From Trichosporon coremiiforme (lineage: Eukaryota; Basidiomycota; Tremellomycetes; Trichosporonales; Trichosporonaceae), in NCBI GenBank assembly GCA_039545355.1, contig BCJJ01000028.1, positions 124,001-188,000 on the forward strand: a stretch of DNA of 64,000 nucleotides. Direction: 5' to 3'. Below, in pieces: positions 12,801-23,211 of the stretch. The notes under the pieces are model-generated. The model was not told the origin of the DNA, ran no database searches, and saw nothing but the letters and a program-made list of their open reading frames with translations. The translations under genes were made by a program, and so were the position numbers. Position 1 is the first letter of the stretch, and every line of letters starts with the position of its first letter.

Positions 12801-12915
12801 TTCGATCATGAACCGCCCCAAGCCCAGGACCACTGAGACCCCCGGCACCGAGACTCCCAAGGAGGCGCCCAAGGAGGAGCCCAAGCAGCCTGAGGAGGAC
12901 ATGGACATCGACTAA
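9883..12915 (+). CDS. SSE1: Hsp110-family chaperone / Hsp70 nucleotide-exchange factor (769 aa, 3 exons)
   Basis: Exons 9883-9888 (only Met-Ala), 10559-10662 and 10716-12915; introns of 670 and 53 nt. The joined N-terminus reads [19 protein letters not shown], the Hsp70-superfamily phosphate-binding loop. [14 protein letters not shown] near residue 339 is the Hsp110-type signature. The nucleotide-binding domain spans about 1-385. The beta and helical substrate domains follow with an acidic, Lys/Glu-rich insert, and the tail ends in EEDMDID. The length and the absence of a KDEL or a mitochondrial presequence fit the cytosolic Sse1/Hsp110 group, which resets Hsp70 by nucleotide exchange and holds unfolded protein. 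The long first intron after two codons is probably a site of transcriptional control, but I found no convincing heat-shock element. Confidence 0.95.
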
Positions 12916-13727
12916 ACGACTCGACCCCGTTTCAGTGAGGAGTCGGAGCGTTTGTCGCGTGTTGCTATCAACAAAAAGCTGTCCGTGTTATTGGAGAAGT
13001 GCAGTGTCCCACGGTTTTGCCACAGTTACATCGTAAATCGTTGTGTATGATGATGAAATAGATGCAAAGACTATAGCTACATGTTACATATCTTGCGAGC
13101 GCCTGTCGACAAGGATCCTAGTGCACAAGGTGCCACAGTGCACGACTAATGGGACTTGATGAAAGCTAATTGATTTGATGGCTGCTAATGCAGAATGTAA
13201 TAAAATGCCACGTGTGTATCGCCGAGGCTAGGAGCGGTGTGGCAGTGTGCGGCTCGTAGATCCTTTGTGAGCGGAATCAACTAGGGGCCGCAATCCAGGA
13301 GCGATGGACCCGCTGGCTGGCGGGCTGGCGGGGATGCCACGGTGGGAGACTGAGCCTAGGCAGAGCTGGCACCTGCGCTGGCTGGCTGGCTGGCTGGCTG
13401 GGCCTACACGCGCCTGCGCCTGGTGCACCCTTCAGCGTCACAACTCGCAACGATCACCTCAACACGGCCATCATCCATCTTTACCCTTCTCTCCGCAATA
13501 TCCCTACACGCGACCTCGCAACTTCTTCTGGACTTTCCACCTCCACGAGCTCCGTCGCATACCCCTCCTTACACGTCGGCATCGCCCTCTGTTTCTAGAA
13601 CCTGCGCACACGGCCCCGACTCCACGACTTCCCCTCCTCCTGTCACCCGTCTCCGCACTCTCACGACTTTCGTCTTGTGCATCCTTTGTCCTCTCATCTC
13701 CAAGGTCGACAATAAACAAGCACCAAA
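12916..13727. other. Intergenic: SSE1 3' flank and TPD3 promoter
   Basis: No gene seen. It contains the GGCT microsatellite at 13377-13402. The last 200 bp before the PP2A scaffold start are pyrimidine-rich, as in many fungal promoters. Confidence 0.6.
13377..13402. repeat. GGCT tetranucleotide microsatellite
   Basis: About six perfect GCTG/GGCT units in a row, roughly 330 bp upstream of the PP2A scaffold gene. Confidence 0.8.
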
Positions 13728-15672
13728 ATGTCGTCGCCTTCGGCCCAGCAGGGCTCCCTGTACCCCATCCACCTTCTGATGGATGAACTCAAGTCTGACG
13801 ATGTTGTCCTCCGCCTCAGCTCGATCCGTCGCCTGAGCACCATTGCTCTCGCGCTCGGCCCGGCACGGACGCGCGATGAGCTCCTTCCTTTCCTCCAGGT
13901 GAGTGGAGGGCTACTTGTGTGCATCCAATGCACAGAGCGGACATGTGGTCATCTCGGGCGCATGTCTTGGCGGGAACTAACAAATACAGGACCAGCTGGA
14001 TGACGAGGACGAGGTTCTGCTCGTGCTCGCGGAGGAGCTCGGATCGTTTGTCGAGTATGTTGGTGGCAAACAGTACGCTTGGACGATCCTCGGTCCCCTT
14101 GAGAACCTTGCTGCTGTCGAGGAGACTCTTGTTCGTGACAAGGCTGCCGAGTCCATCTCCTCCATCGCCTCCGTCCTCTCGCCGCAGCACATCGACGAGT
14201 ACTTCATCCCCCTGCTCAGCCGCCTGAGCAACGGTGACTGGTTCACCTCGCGCACGTCGGCTTGTGCCCTCTTTGCTGCCGCCTACCCGACGGCTTCCCC
14301 CGAGGCCCAGGAGGAGATGCGCCGCCTGTTTGCGTCGCTTGTTGCCGATGACACCCCGATGGTTCGTCGTGCTGCCGCTCGTGCCCTCGGCCCCTTCGCC
14401 AAGGCCATCGCGTCGGTCAACGGCCAGCACTCAATCCTCATTAACGACATCATTCCCCTCTACCGCCGTCTCGCCGGCGACGACCAGGACTCGGTCCGTC
14501 TTCTCACCATCCCCGACCTCATCGCCCTTGCCTCAAACCTGCCGAACGAGGAGACCAAGGACTACCTTCTCGAGCCCCTCCGCGCCAGCGTCGCCGACAA
14601 GTCATGGCGTGTGCGCTACATGGTAGCCAACGAGTTTGTCGGTCTTGCTGAGAGCGTCGGACCCGAGATTGTCCGCGATGAGCTCATCAACGCCTTTGTC
14701 GGTCTTCTGAAGGACAACGAGGCCGAGGTCCGCACCGCTGCCGCCGGCCAGATCCCCGGATTCTCCAAGCTCATCGACCGCGAGGCTATCCTGAACCGCA
14801 TCCTCCCCTGTGTCCGCGACCTCTCCAGCGACACGAGCCAGCACGTTCGTGCCGCTCTCGCCATGCAGATCTCTGGCCTTGCCCCTCTCCTCGGCAAGGA
14901 CGCCACGATCGAGCAGCTCCTTCCCCTGTTCCTCCACCTCCTCAAGGACGAGTTCTCAGACGTCCGTCTGAACCTCATCTCCAAGCTCGAGATGGTCAAC
15001 AACGTCATCGGCATCGACCGCCTGTCGCAGGCTCTCCTGCCCGCTATCATGGAGCTTGCCGAGGACAAGCAGTGGCGCGTTCGCCAGGCTATCATCGAGT
15101 ACATCCCCCTGCTCGCTACTCAGCTCGGCGTCCAGTTCTTCGACGACAAGCTCGGCAACCTCTGCATGTCGTGGCTCGGCGACACTGTCTTCTCGATCCG
15201 CGAAGCGGCCACCATCAACCTTAAGAAGCTGACCGATGTCTTTGGCGTCGACTGGGCCCGCACCACCATCATCCCCAAGGTCCTCCAGATGGGCGAGCAC
15301 CCCAATTACCTCTACCGCATGACGACCATCTTCGCCATCACCGTGAGTTTCAAGTATTCCGCGCATAACTAACCTCAGACGATGGCTCCTTCTCTGAACA
15401 CGGCTATCATCCGTGACACTGTGCTCGATGCTGCCCTCCAGCTCGTCTCGGACCCGATCCCCAACATCCGGTTCAACGTTGCCAAGTGCCTCGAGACGCT
15501 CGCTGCCGTCCTCGCCAACGACCCGGAAGGCCAAGACCTGATCCAGCGCCGCATCCTGCCCACCTTACGGCAGCTGCAGGAGGACTCGGACGCCGACGTC
15601 AGATATTTCGCCACCAAGGCGTACGAGCGGACCACGGGCGCCGACTCCGGCGAGGCCATGGTCGTGTCCTAA
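13728..15672 (+). CDS. TPD3: PP2A scaffold (65 kDa regulatory) subunit A (605 aa, 3 exons)
   Basis: Exons 13728-13898, 13990-15342 and 15379-15672; the introns are 91 and 36 nt, the second with an ACTAAC branch point six bases before CAG. The protein is a chain of about 15 HEAT repeats throughout, as in the PP2A scaffold family (589-635 aa). Repeated signatures include [45 protein letters not shown] and [17 protein letters not shown]. The scaffold holds the phosphatase catalytic subunit and a regulatory B subunit, and acts in cytokinesis, the spindle checkpoint and stress signalling. The start ATG follows CACCAAA and begins [14 protein letters not shown]. The gene converges on KAP114. Confidence 0.96.
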
Positions 15673-16086
15673 GTTCTTCAGCTGTTCCAGCTCATCAAAA
15701 ATCGACTTCTATAACTTTACCACGCCAACCCAACAATCAACAACTAAACCAACAACGACGACAACAGGAATAGATTCACCTTGCTACCGATCCGGATACG
15801 GATATCGGATTGTGAGAAGAGGAGTGGAGGGGAAAGATGTGTCAGCGGATGGCCGGTGCTGGGGCGCGAGGACGAGCGCACGGCCCAGCTCCTTTAGATA
15901 AGAAGTGGACGGATAGTCAAGAGGTAGAAATATATACCCCACTTTTATGAACCAAGAATGCAGCACACAGCACCAAGGAGCAGCAAGCAATCAATGAAAG
16001 GGATATGACATCTAAGAAAGGCTATGGTGTTGTTATTAGGGAATGCAAAATTAGGTTTTTCGGGGGAACAGGCGAGCTCAAGCACA
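15673..16086. other. Convergent 3' intergenic region
   Basis: Short region between the stop codons of TPD3 (+) and KAP114 (-), expected to hold both polyadenylation sites. Nothing else seen. Confidence 0.7.
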
Positions 16087-19000
16087 CTAAACGGTGAGGA
16101 TGCCGCGGAGGATGCCCTTCTCCTGGTCGGAGAGTGCGTCGACCATCTCCTGCATGCCATTGCAGTTGGACGCGTAGCACTGGCGGAGGACATTCGTGAT
16201 GTGCTCGCCCATATCGATCTGCGCGAGGGGGTCAGTCTTGAGGTCCTCGTCGTCGTCCTGGGCGTCGTTCTCGCCACCGCCGCCACCATCGAGCCAGTCA
16301 GACAGGAACGCGAACTCGTCCTCGCCCGCTGAGCCGAGCGGGTCGTCATCGGCCCAGTCGTCGTCCCCGTCGTCCTCCTCGATCTCGCCGTCGTACGCCG
16401 CACCGCCCTTCTTCTTGCCCCCGCCCTCGGCCGACACGTCCTTCAGCAAAAGCTTCAGCGCCTTGACCGGGAAGGGAACCGAGGTGTACGTCGTCGGCGT
16501 GGAGCGCGTCCGCGACCGCGTCATTATGCGGTTGCGGTTTCGCTCGTCGACCACCATGTCGCCCTGCACTGTGACGTTCCTCAGCTGCGGGGCAGGAAGC
16601 GCGAACAGCTTGCCGAGACCCAGGTCAGAGACGCGGATGTTCCACGAGCCAGTGATCGTGTCCGCCTGCTCGCACCAGGCCTGGAGGACGAGGTCAAGGG
16701 CGGGACGCTGAGTTCCGTCAGGCATCGTGACCAGCGGGAAGGACGAGAGCAGCTCGAGTGTCTGCCCCGTGTACTCGGTGCCGAAGAGGTAGGCGAAGGG
16801 GATGACGAGGCTCTGGATGAAGCTCGGCATCGTCGCCGTCGCGAGGCGCTGCACGATGGCGCGGAGGAGATCGCCGAGCACGGGCGCGATGGCGCCACCA
16901 GCCTTGCGGAACATGTGCATGATGAGGTCGCCGACGAAGACGCCACCGGTCTCGCTGAACGTCGGCGCGAGGAAGCGGCCGAGCAGACCAAATATGCACG
17001 CGATGCCGTTGCTGCCGTCCGGCGCGTGCCAGGCGATCAGCGAGTCACAGTCCTTCCGCACCACGAGCGTCAGGTGGATCATGCCGTGCTGGATCACGTC
17101 CATGTCATCCGTGCCACGAAGGAGGGTGATGATGGAGGCAGTGACGCTCGAGATGAAGTCGCCGCCGAGCGGGCCGGAGCGCGGCTTAATCAGCGCGTTG
17201 GCCAGCTGAACCGCCTCGCCGGGGACGTAGACCGTGTCCTCGGTGGTCGGGGTGAGGATGAGCTCGGCGATGCGGGGGGCGAAGAACGTCGTCGTCGTGT
17301 CAACGACGCTCTGAAGCGGCGAGGACGCCAACGCATCAACGATCTCCTCCACGATCGCCGTCAGGATCGGGTCGGTCAAGTTCTTCATCCACTGCTCCCA
17401 CACCGCGCCGCAGACTGTGCGCACAATGTCCGCCGTCAGGCGCTCCTTGTCCAGCGACAGGACAGCGTACACCGTCTCCATGACGAGGTAGAGCGTCTCG
17501 TTGCTCGCCTCAGGGAGAATAGGGAGTAGGAGCGCGAGCACACGCGGAGCCTCGGGACCCATGACGGAGGCGTCGACGAAGCGGCAGAAGTTGCGCAGCG
17601 TTTTGACCGCCGAGATCTTGACGGGAACGCTCGTGTCGGGCGCCTCGAGCGCGGCAATCGCGGCGCCGAGATACTGCTGAGCAACGTTCGGCGGCAGCGC
17701 ACCAGCGAACTGGCTCGCGAACACGAACGCACGGCCTTGCAGGAACAGAGCTGAGGACTGTTGCAGCAGGCCAGGAATGACCTGGTCGAAGAAGAAGGCC
17801 AGGTCGAACGTGTTCGGGCGCTTCTCGAGCGCGTCGTCCTCGAGGATACCGCGCACGTCGTCCGCGATGCCGCCGATCAGGCCGAGAAGAGCCTCGAGCG
17901 GCTTCCACCACGTCGCTTCGCCGCGTGAGTGCGCGTCGCTGCTCTCATGCACGCGCCGCTTGGCCAGGTCGTTGATGATCACGCCAACCGGGCGACCATA
18001 CTTGTCGATGAGCGAGCCCATCAGGTCGTGTCCGATGATGCGGAGCGAGTACACAATGTTGTCCTCGTCCTCGTCCTCAACGAAGGCGTTCGCGTCCTCA
18101 AGCCACTCGTCCTCCTGCTCTCGCGTCACCTGCGTGTACGTCAGGACGAGCCCAACGATGGTCTCCATGATGGCCGTGCCGTGCTCCTGTCCGCCCTCGC
18201 TCGTGATCAGCAGCTCCTTCGCGGCTGGCACGCGCACGACCGGCTCCATGAACTCAAAGATCGCACACGCCAGGTCGTCCATGTCCATCTTTGCCGTGTA
18301 CGCCGCGTCCGGGGCAGGCGCAGGCGGATCCGGCGCATCGGGGTCATTGCTGATGTAATACTTGAAGAAGGTCGGGAGGAGAGACGTGAGGTTGAGAATA
18401 GCAGCGCGCAGGAACGTTCCGACGTGCGGCGAGAGGTATTTCGGGAACGCGCCCTGGAAGGTGAGCAGAACACGGAAGATCTGGATACGAAGCGCAAGGC
18501 TGTCCCAGTTCGCCGCCACCTCGGCTACAGGGTCGACGGCAAGCAGCTGGCTGAACGCCGAGAACCACACCGGCGCCATCTGGTCGAGCGCCTGGCGCAC
18601 CGCCGCCGGGTGCTCGTCCTTGACCATATTCAGCATGGTGATAATGTGGCGGTAGACGGCGACCGTGTCCGCGCGCGTGAGGTAGGTGTGCTCCGTGTTG
18701 CCGAGAATCGAGAGGAGGGCGGGAACTAAGTCACGCACGACGGGCAGCAGTTGGTCCTCGCTGAGGTCGTTCTTCACAAACTCGGTAACGACACGCATGG
18801 CTCCGTGCACCGCCGCGGGCTGGCCGGTCTGCAGCATGCTGACGAGCGTGCTTAACAGGTCCTTCCAGTCCTCGGGCCAATCGAAGCGGGCGACAGTCGA
18901 GGTGGCAAACGCCGCCGCCGAACGGATCTTGCTCTCGGGGTCGGACAGGGACTGGAGGAGGAGCGGGCGCACGGCGTCCTTGACCTCGGCGGGTGTCGTC

Positions 19001-19313
19001 GGCGGAGTGTACGCGTCCGCGCCGGGGTACCAGTGTTGAGCGATGTACTTCTGCAGCAGGATACCGGCCGACTGCCTCTGCGCAAGCGCAACAGAATGGT
19101 CGCCCATGATCCTCGTCAGGGAGAGGCCGCCCTCTGGGACGTCAGCAAAAAGTCGACGGGATGGCGTCATGACCTACCGGGGTGATGGTAGAGGGTCTTG
19201 AGCTGTTCTTCAGCGCCACGACGGCGACCCTCCTCGGGTGAGAGGGTCGCCTCGAGACACTGCAGCACTTGCTGGTCGAGTTCGCGCCCGGTGGGGCCAC
19301 CCTGTGTCGCCAT
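16087..19313 (-). CDS. KAP114: Importin-beta family karyopherin, importin-9/Kap114 type (1060 aa, 2 exons)
   Basis: Exon 1 is 19178-19313 and exon 2 is 16087-19133; the 44-nt intron has a GTAGGT donor and a CCCAG acceptor. The start is the ATG of MATQGG; a longer in-frame extension upstream lacks family similarity. Residues 1-90 form the importin-beta N-terminal (Ran-binding) region, with QRQSAGILLQKYIAQHW. The body is HEAT-repeat solenoid. An acidic loop near residues 930-1000 (EIEEDDGDDDW, then DDDEDLKTDPL) is typical of importin-9, where it contacts histones. The ending GMQEMVDALSDQEKGILR matches the family. It imports histones H2A-H2B, TBP and other basic cargo in a RanGTP-dependent way. 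Confidence 0.93.
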
Positions 19314-19807
19314 ATTGTTGTTGAGGTCGATCGACGGTGTCTCGTTCGAAATCGCTCTAATGCGCACGCGCGGAAATATGGACACTACCGTGAGAGAGTG
19401 GAGGTTGTCCAGTGGCAAATGGCCGCAACACTGACTGTTCGGTATTGTTCTGGCCGCTGAGGAAAGCGATGCAATACGCTGGGAGCAACATTAGACTAAA
19501 GCGTGCGCGCCGAGTCAGCGACATGCCAGCATACCGGGGGATGGAGTTGCGATGACCAGCTTTTATTTGAAGCTCGAGGCACAAGCGATAAGCGGAGTTT
19601 GACCTACACCGACAGCCTCCACACAACCTGCATCGGACGACCGTCTTTCCTCGCCAACACCCTTTCCGATGTTCTACGCACGGACGTATAAGACGGCCCT
19701 CGGAGGGCGACCGTCTCGATCACTTCCAGGTCTGGATCCTTGAACACACTATGCTGCCCTGGGGCGGAGCTCTCGCCCCTCTCATCCTTCGCCCCGTTAC
19801 GTTGTAG
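19314..19807. other. KAP114 promoter region and upstream flank
   Basis: About 500 bp upstream of KAP114 (-). The plus strand has coding-like stretches in shifting frames (about 19600-19730), possibly the upstream part of the broken coiled-coil gene that follows. No clean model could be built. Confidence 0.4.
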
Positions 19808-20188
19808 CGCCCCAACAACCCCGAGAACATCGAGTCTGACCATAGAGGTTCTACCTTTGCGTCTGAAACCAACGAGATTGGTGACGCCAGACTCCAGATC
19901 GCCAAAGCGATCACCCAGGTTAGGACGGACATTGGAGAGCTGAGAGCGCGCCAGGCGGAGCTCATCTCCGTGCTGCAGCAGCATGGATCTGCGAGCGACT
20001 AATAAGCCGCCAGCAACGAACTCGAGGGCAACATTAGGCCAGGCTTCAGCCGATGCGAGGCATACGTTCGTCAACTGGAACAGGTCCTGGACTGGACGTA
20101 CGAAGTAGAGCATGAGCGAAACCCCGCGAGCTCCGAGCCGACTCACTTGTCTGCTGCTCTCATTCGGGAGCGCCTCAGAAGGATGTAG
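19808..20188 (+). pseudogene. Possible broken small coiled-coil gene
   Basis: One plus-strand frame gives 64 coding-like codons from 19808, including IGDARLQIAKAITQVRTDIG and LRARQAELISVLQQHG, a clear heptad pattern. Two consecutive TAA codons at 20000-20005 follow. The same frame then gives 60 more coding-like codons (CEAYVRQLEQVLDWTYEVEH) ending at TAG 20186-20188. No ATG opens the frame, and TTGTAG just before 19808 could be a splice acceptor. Removing the stops by splicing needs a weak intron, for example 57 nt from the GTGCTG donor to CTCGAG. It could therefore be a decaying gene or an intron-containing gene I could not model. It lies just upstream of an intact coiled-coil gene. Confidence 0.35.
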
Positions 20189-20405
20189 ACCACCAGCCAC
20201 TTGGGACGCTGCTTCGTATCCTTGTCGTATGACTGTTGTAGTTATATGCAGAGAGAGGATGATGGGGATCACTCAACCACACGCGCAAAATGCATTGCGT
20301 CGACCAGGAGTCGTGCGGGCGGCATACTCTCTCGCGTACTAGGCGAGACTGTCTTGTACAGATTCGCTTCTCTCTCGCACTCTTCACGCTTCTTCCACGA
20401 CCGCC

Positions 20406-20969
20406 ATGGCCGCCGATGTCGGGCCACTTCTCACATTTATCTTTGCTCTGTTCACTCTCTGTCGCCAAAGCCTTACAATGCCGTCCGTCTTCCAGCCCCC
20501 TTTGCCCGCAGAGCTCGTTGTCTGCCCAATTGAGGTTCAAGTCGTGACCCCCGAAGTCCTCATTAGCGAATCCAACAGCGAGATGACCATGGCCGCCGAC
20601 AGCGCCAACGATGTGCACGACCCGAAGGAGTACTCGCGGTGCCGCTTCGCTCTGCAGACGCGGAAGAACGTCGTGTCGTGGGAGCTCAACAACATCCTCA
20701 GCGAGGTCGAGGACACGGAACGCTACATTGCCAGGCTGCGGCGCGAGCTCGCCCGCCTCGACCCTGCCGATGACTCGGCCCACACCCTCACCCACCTCGA
20801 CTTCTTCACGAGTGAGCTCCTCGAGCAGCGCAAGGAGCTGAAGGAGCTGGATGCCAAGCGCCAGACACTCGAGATCATGCTTCAAGACATCTTCAATCGC
20901 GCCAGGGTCCTCCAGCAGCGCCGTGCCAGCCTCAACATCAGCGCCTCCGACGAGGCTGTCCCCTCATGA
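20406..20969 (+). CDS. Small coiled-coil protein of unknown function (187 aa)
   Basis: Single exon. The ATG at 20406 has a good context (CCGCCATGGCC). A second in-frame ATG at 20478 (MPSVFQPPLP) would drop a short hydrophobic N-terminus (PLLTFIFALFTL) that could be a signal or anchor. Residues about 75-180 are strongly amphipathic: WELNNILSEVEDTERYIARL and FTSELLEQRKELKELDAKRQ, predicted as two coiled-coil helices. I recognise no family. Codon use matches the neighbouring genes, which supports a real gene. Its size and layout resemble the broken frame upstream, so they may be tandem relatives. Confidence 0.6.
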   Translation: MAADVGPLLTFIFALFTLCRQSLTMPSVFQPPLPAELVVCPIEVQVVTPEVLISESNSEMTMAADSANDVHDPKEYSRCRFALQTRKNVVSWELNNILSEVEDTERYIARLRRELARLDPADDSAHTLTHLDFFTSELLEQRKELKELDAKRQTLEIMLQDIFNRARVLQQRRASLNISASDEAVPS

Positions 20970-22480
20970 CGCAGGCGTCTCCCTCTGTATCGTACCATCT
21001 GTCGCTTTCTGGGTTTCTGCTCGTGGATGTCCTGTTCACGTGGACGTGTTGTCATGCATTGCTTGGACCGGGTAAGAAAGGTGTTGCATCCCTTTGCTTC
21101 AAGTAGCGAAACTTACCCATGATCCCGTGACAAGATCGGAGGGGCCCCCCGCGCAATGCAACACGATGCCCTTGTGTGTTCTTCACTCGCCCCCCACCGC
21201 TCCTGTACCGATCATCGCCGATCGGCGCGCAGGACAACGAAGCTGGTCAATGCACTATCTTACCTTCAGTCGTCCCGCATAACCTAGCTACCCCGTAGAC
21301 TGCATTGATCGACAATACGGCCATAGCCCAAATCATCACTGGATCGGACAGGATGAGGGATGACGAGCGTGTCGGTTCGAATACGGCTCGTGGGGGCACT
21401 TTGCTTCCTCAACGCGGAATATCTGCAGGGCGCATATCGATGCGGACGAACGGATGCCCCGTGTCGTCGAACAGTTCCCAGCAGGGGCTTTACTCCCTGC
21501 TGTATACCATTGATGACTTGGAAGTCCTCACTTCTTCACTCTTCGGCCGAGACTTTCACGGAGGGTCACGACCCCTCACTCTTTCATAAACGCAAGAGAC
21601 TCGGCCCTCTCTGTCACCCCTTTCCTGGCAGCTGCAGGAACCCGCAAGTGCGACTAACAACCGAATGCTCGACTGCCGGCCCAACGGTGCAGAGGAATAT
21701 CCCCATTGCGGCCCAGCAGTGGCCCATGAATTGAAGACTGTTGCTTGGTGGCGGGTGTGGCGAATTGCCAGTTCTCGTCTTGGCGCTGGCCAACAACCGT
21801 CTGTCGGGCCGCAGCAGCCGTGACCCGATGCCTTCCCAAATGGACACTACGGACGCCTTCCTTTGCTGCCCGAAGGGGCCCAAGCTGAAACCCCCCACCC
21901 AGCCCCGCACAACGCACCCTACGGCCCTCTGGACATAATATACGCACCCACACACCCGCCTGCCACCTCCCGTCTCTGTCGCCCTGATCTTACACGTTTT
22001 AGGTCAACATCTGCACGCGTAATCCGACTTCGCACGTACATTTCTCCGCGGAATCGCTGCGTAGAAGCCCTAAACCCGGCGCGTTCGATCAACAGAGGTC
22101 CGCGCTACCGTTCTGGTCGCTCAAAAATGCGGAATTCGACGTTCATGAGATGTACCCGCTTCCTCCTCCTGCCGTTGGTGAGTTGGCACACAAGGGACTG
22201 CATCAGGCGGCGGAGGCCAGCTCCTGAGCGGTACGAATGGAAGTGGCCAAGAGAGACCAGGGGATACGGAGCTATTGCTGTCTATGAACAGTTCGTATGT
22301 AGCACGCATACGAAACGGAAGCAGTCAGAGACACATACACACTAACAAACGTCATCGGCTGCGCCACGGCCGAAGGTCCCATTAAAGAGCAATACCGCGG
22401 GAGCACCGCCGGAAAGGTTGCTCTCGGGAGGGGGGTGGGAGCGCAAGAACGTCGACCAGACGTGGGCGAGAGAGGCCCGC
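20970..22480. other. Intergenic, 1.5 kb, no supported gene
   Basis: Only short unrelated open frames on both strands. It ends at the retrotransposon fragment. Nothing else recognised. Confidence 0.6.
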
Positions 22481-22710
22481 GACTCTTAATCTGTTGGGAT
22501 CTAGGTCGCTGGATGCCCGAGTAACGATGTGACTCGCAGCACGACTTAGACAGGACTGATCGATTGAGCATAGAATGGCCAGGAGGCCATCTATATATCT
22601 TACAGGCAGCTAGAGAACAAAGAGACTAGCTGCAGCAGTTAAGACGGTAACGGCGTGACAGGCCGAACGAATAGCAGCGTGACGAGCAAGAAATCACGTG
22701 ATTTCCAACA
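22481..22710 (-). mobile_element. LTR retrotransposon fragment: 5' LTR plus primer-binding site, copy 1
   Basis: On the minus strand the element starts with TGTTGGAAATC at 22710 and ends ...CCCAACA at 22492, giving a 219-bp LTR with TG...CA ends and inverted termini. It is followed at once by GATTAAGAGTC (22491-22481). The same arrangement, diverged, recurs at 60684-60968. The 11 bases are the complement of GACTCTTAATC, the anticodon arm of tRNA-Lys(CUU), which suggests an internal (half-tRNA) primer-binding site as in some Ty1/copia-like elements. Beyond it the two copies share nothing. A perfect palindrome AAATCACGTGATTT lies at 22691-22704. No flanking duplication was found, and no coding internal region remains. 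Confidence 0.7.
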
Positions 22711-22748
22711 ACGCCTCACACTGTCATCGTTGTGACTCCTGACATCGC

Positions 22749-22834
22749 TCCCATATCGTCTAGCGGTTAGGATCCGTGCTTTTCAGTGTTGTTCACGAGC
22801 GCACGTGGCCGGGGTTCGATTCCCCGTGTGGGAA
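22749..22834 (+). tRNA. tRNA-Glu (anticodon TTC) with a 14-nt intron
   Basis: Acceptor TCCCATA (22749-22755) pairs with TGTGGGA (22827-22833); discriminator A at 22834. The D arm is GTCT-AGCGGTTA-GGAT. Anticodon stem CGTGC/GCACG closes a loop TTTTCA + C giving anticodon TTC, interrupted after position 37 by the 14-nt intron GTGTTGTTCACGAG. The T arm is CGGGG-TTCGATT-CCCCG. The intron is at the canonical 37/38 position. A T4 terminator follows. Confidence 0.9.
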
Positions 22835-22842
22835 AACACTTC

Positions 22843-22846
22843 TTTT
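22843..22846 (+). terminator. Pol III T4 terminator of tRNA-Glu
   Basis: Run of four T residues eight bases after the tRNA-Glu discriminator base. Confidence 0.7.
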
Positions 22847-23211
22847 GAAATCGTCTATGTTTTTCTGCATCGAATGATGCAGGAATCGGCTCGTTCCGTT
22901 CAGCGGAAGACGATATATCCATGCATGAAGTTCAACGGCTGGACACACAGGGTGGTGCTCTGTGCCAGATGCCTGTTATCAGCGTCGATCAAGTCCGCGC
23001 CCTCGCTCCACAGTGTGTGTGTGCGTGTGAGTGTGAGCCCGCAGCATCCCAAACGTGGCCCGAACCCCAAACGCACGCGTGTCCGACTCGTCTCTCCTAT
23101 ACCAACATGATGCCAGCAGAATTGAAGCTCTATAGGAAACATGGCATCCCAAACATACTAAAAGGCTGGTAGATACTGAATAATATGACAACGCTCCTGG
23201 CGTGGAACCGC
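22847..23211. other. Intergenic between tRNA-Glu and the GlcN-6-P deaminase 3' end
   Basis: No gene. A short imperfect TG/GTGTGT tract is at about 23010-23040. Confidence 0.6.

Noticed and set aside
19604..20272. 222-codon minus-strand frame
   Set aside because: Opposite to the heptad-bearing plus-strand frame and without protein-like features itself.
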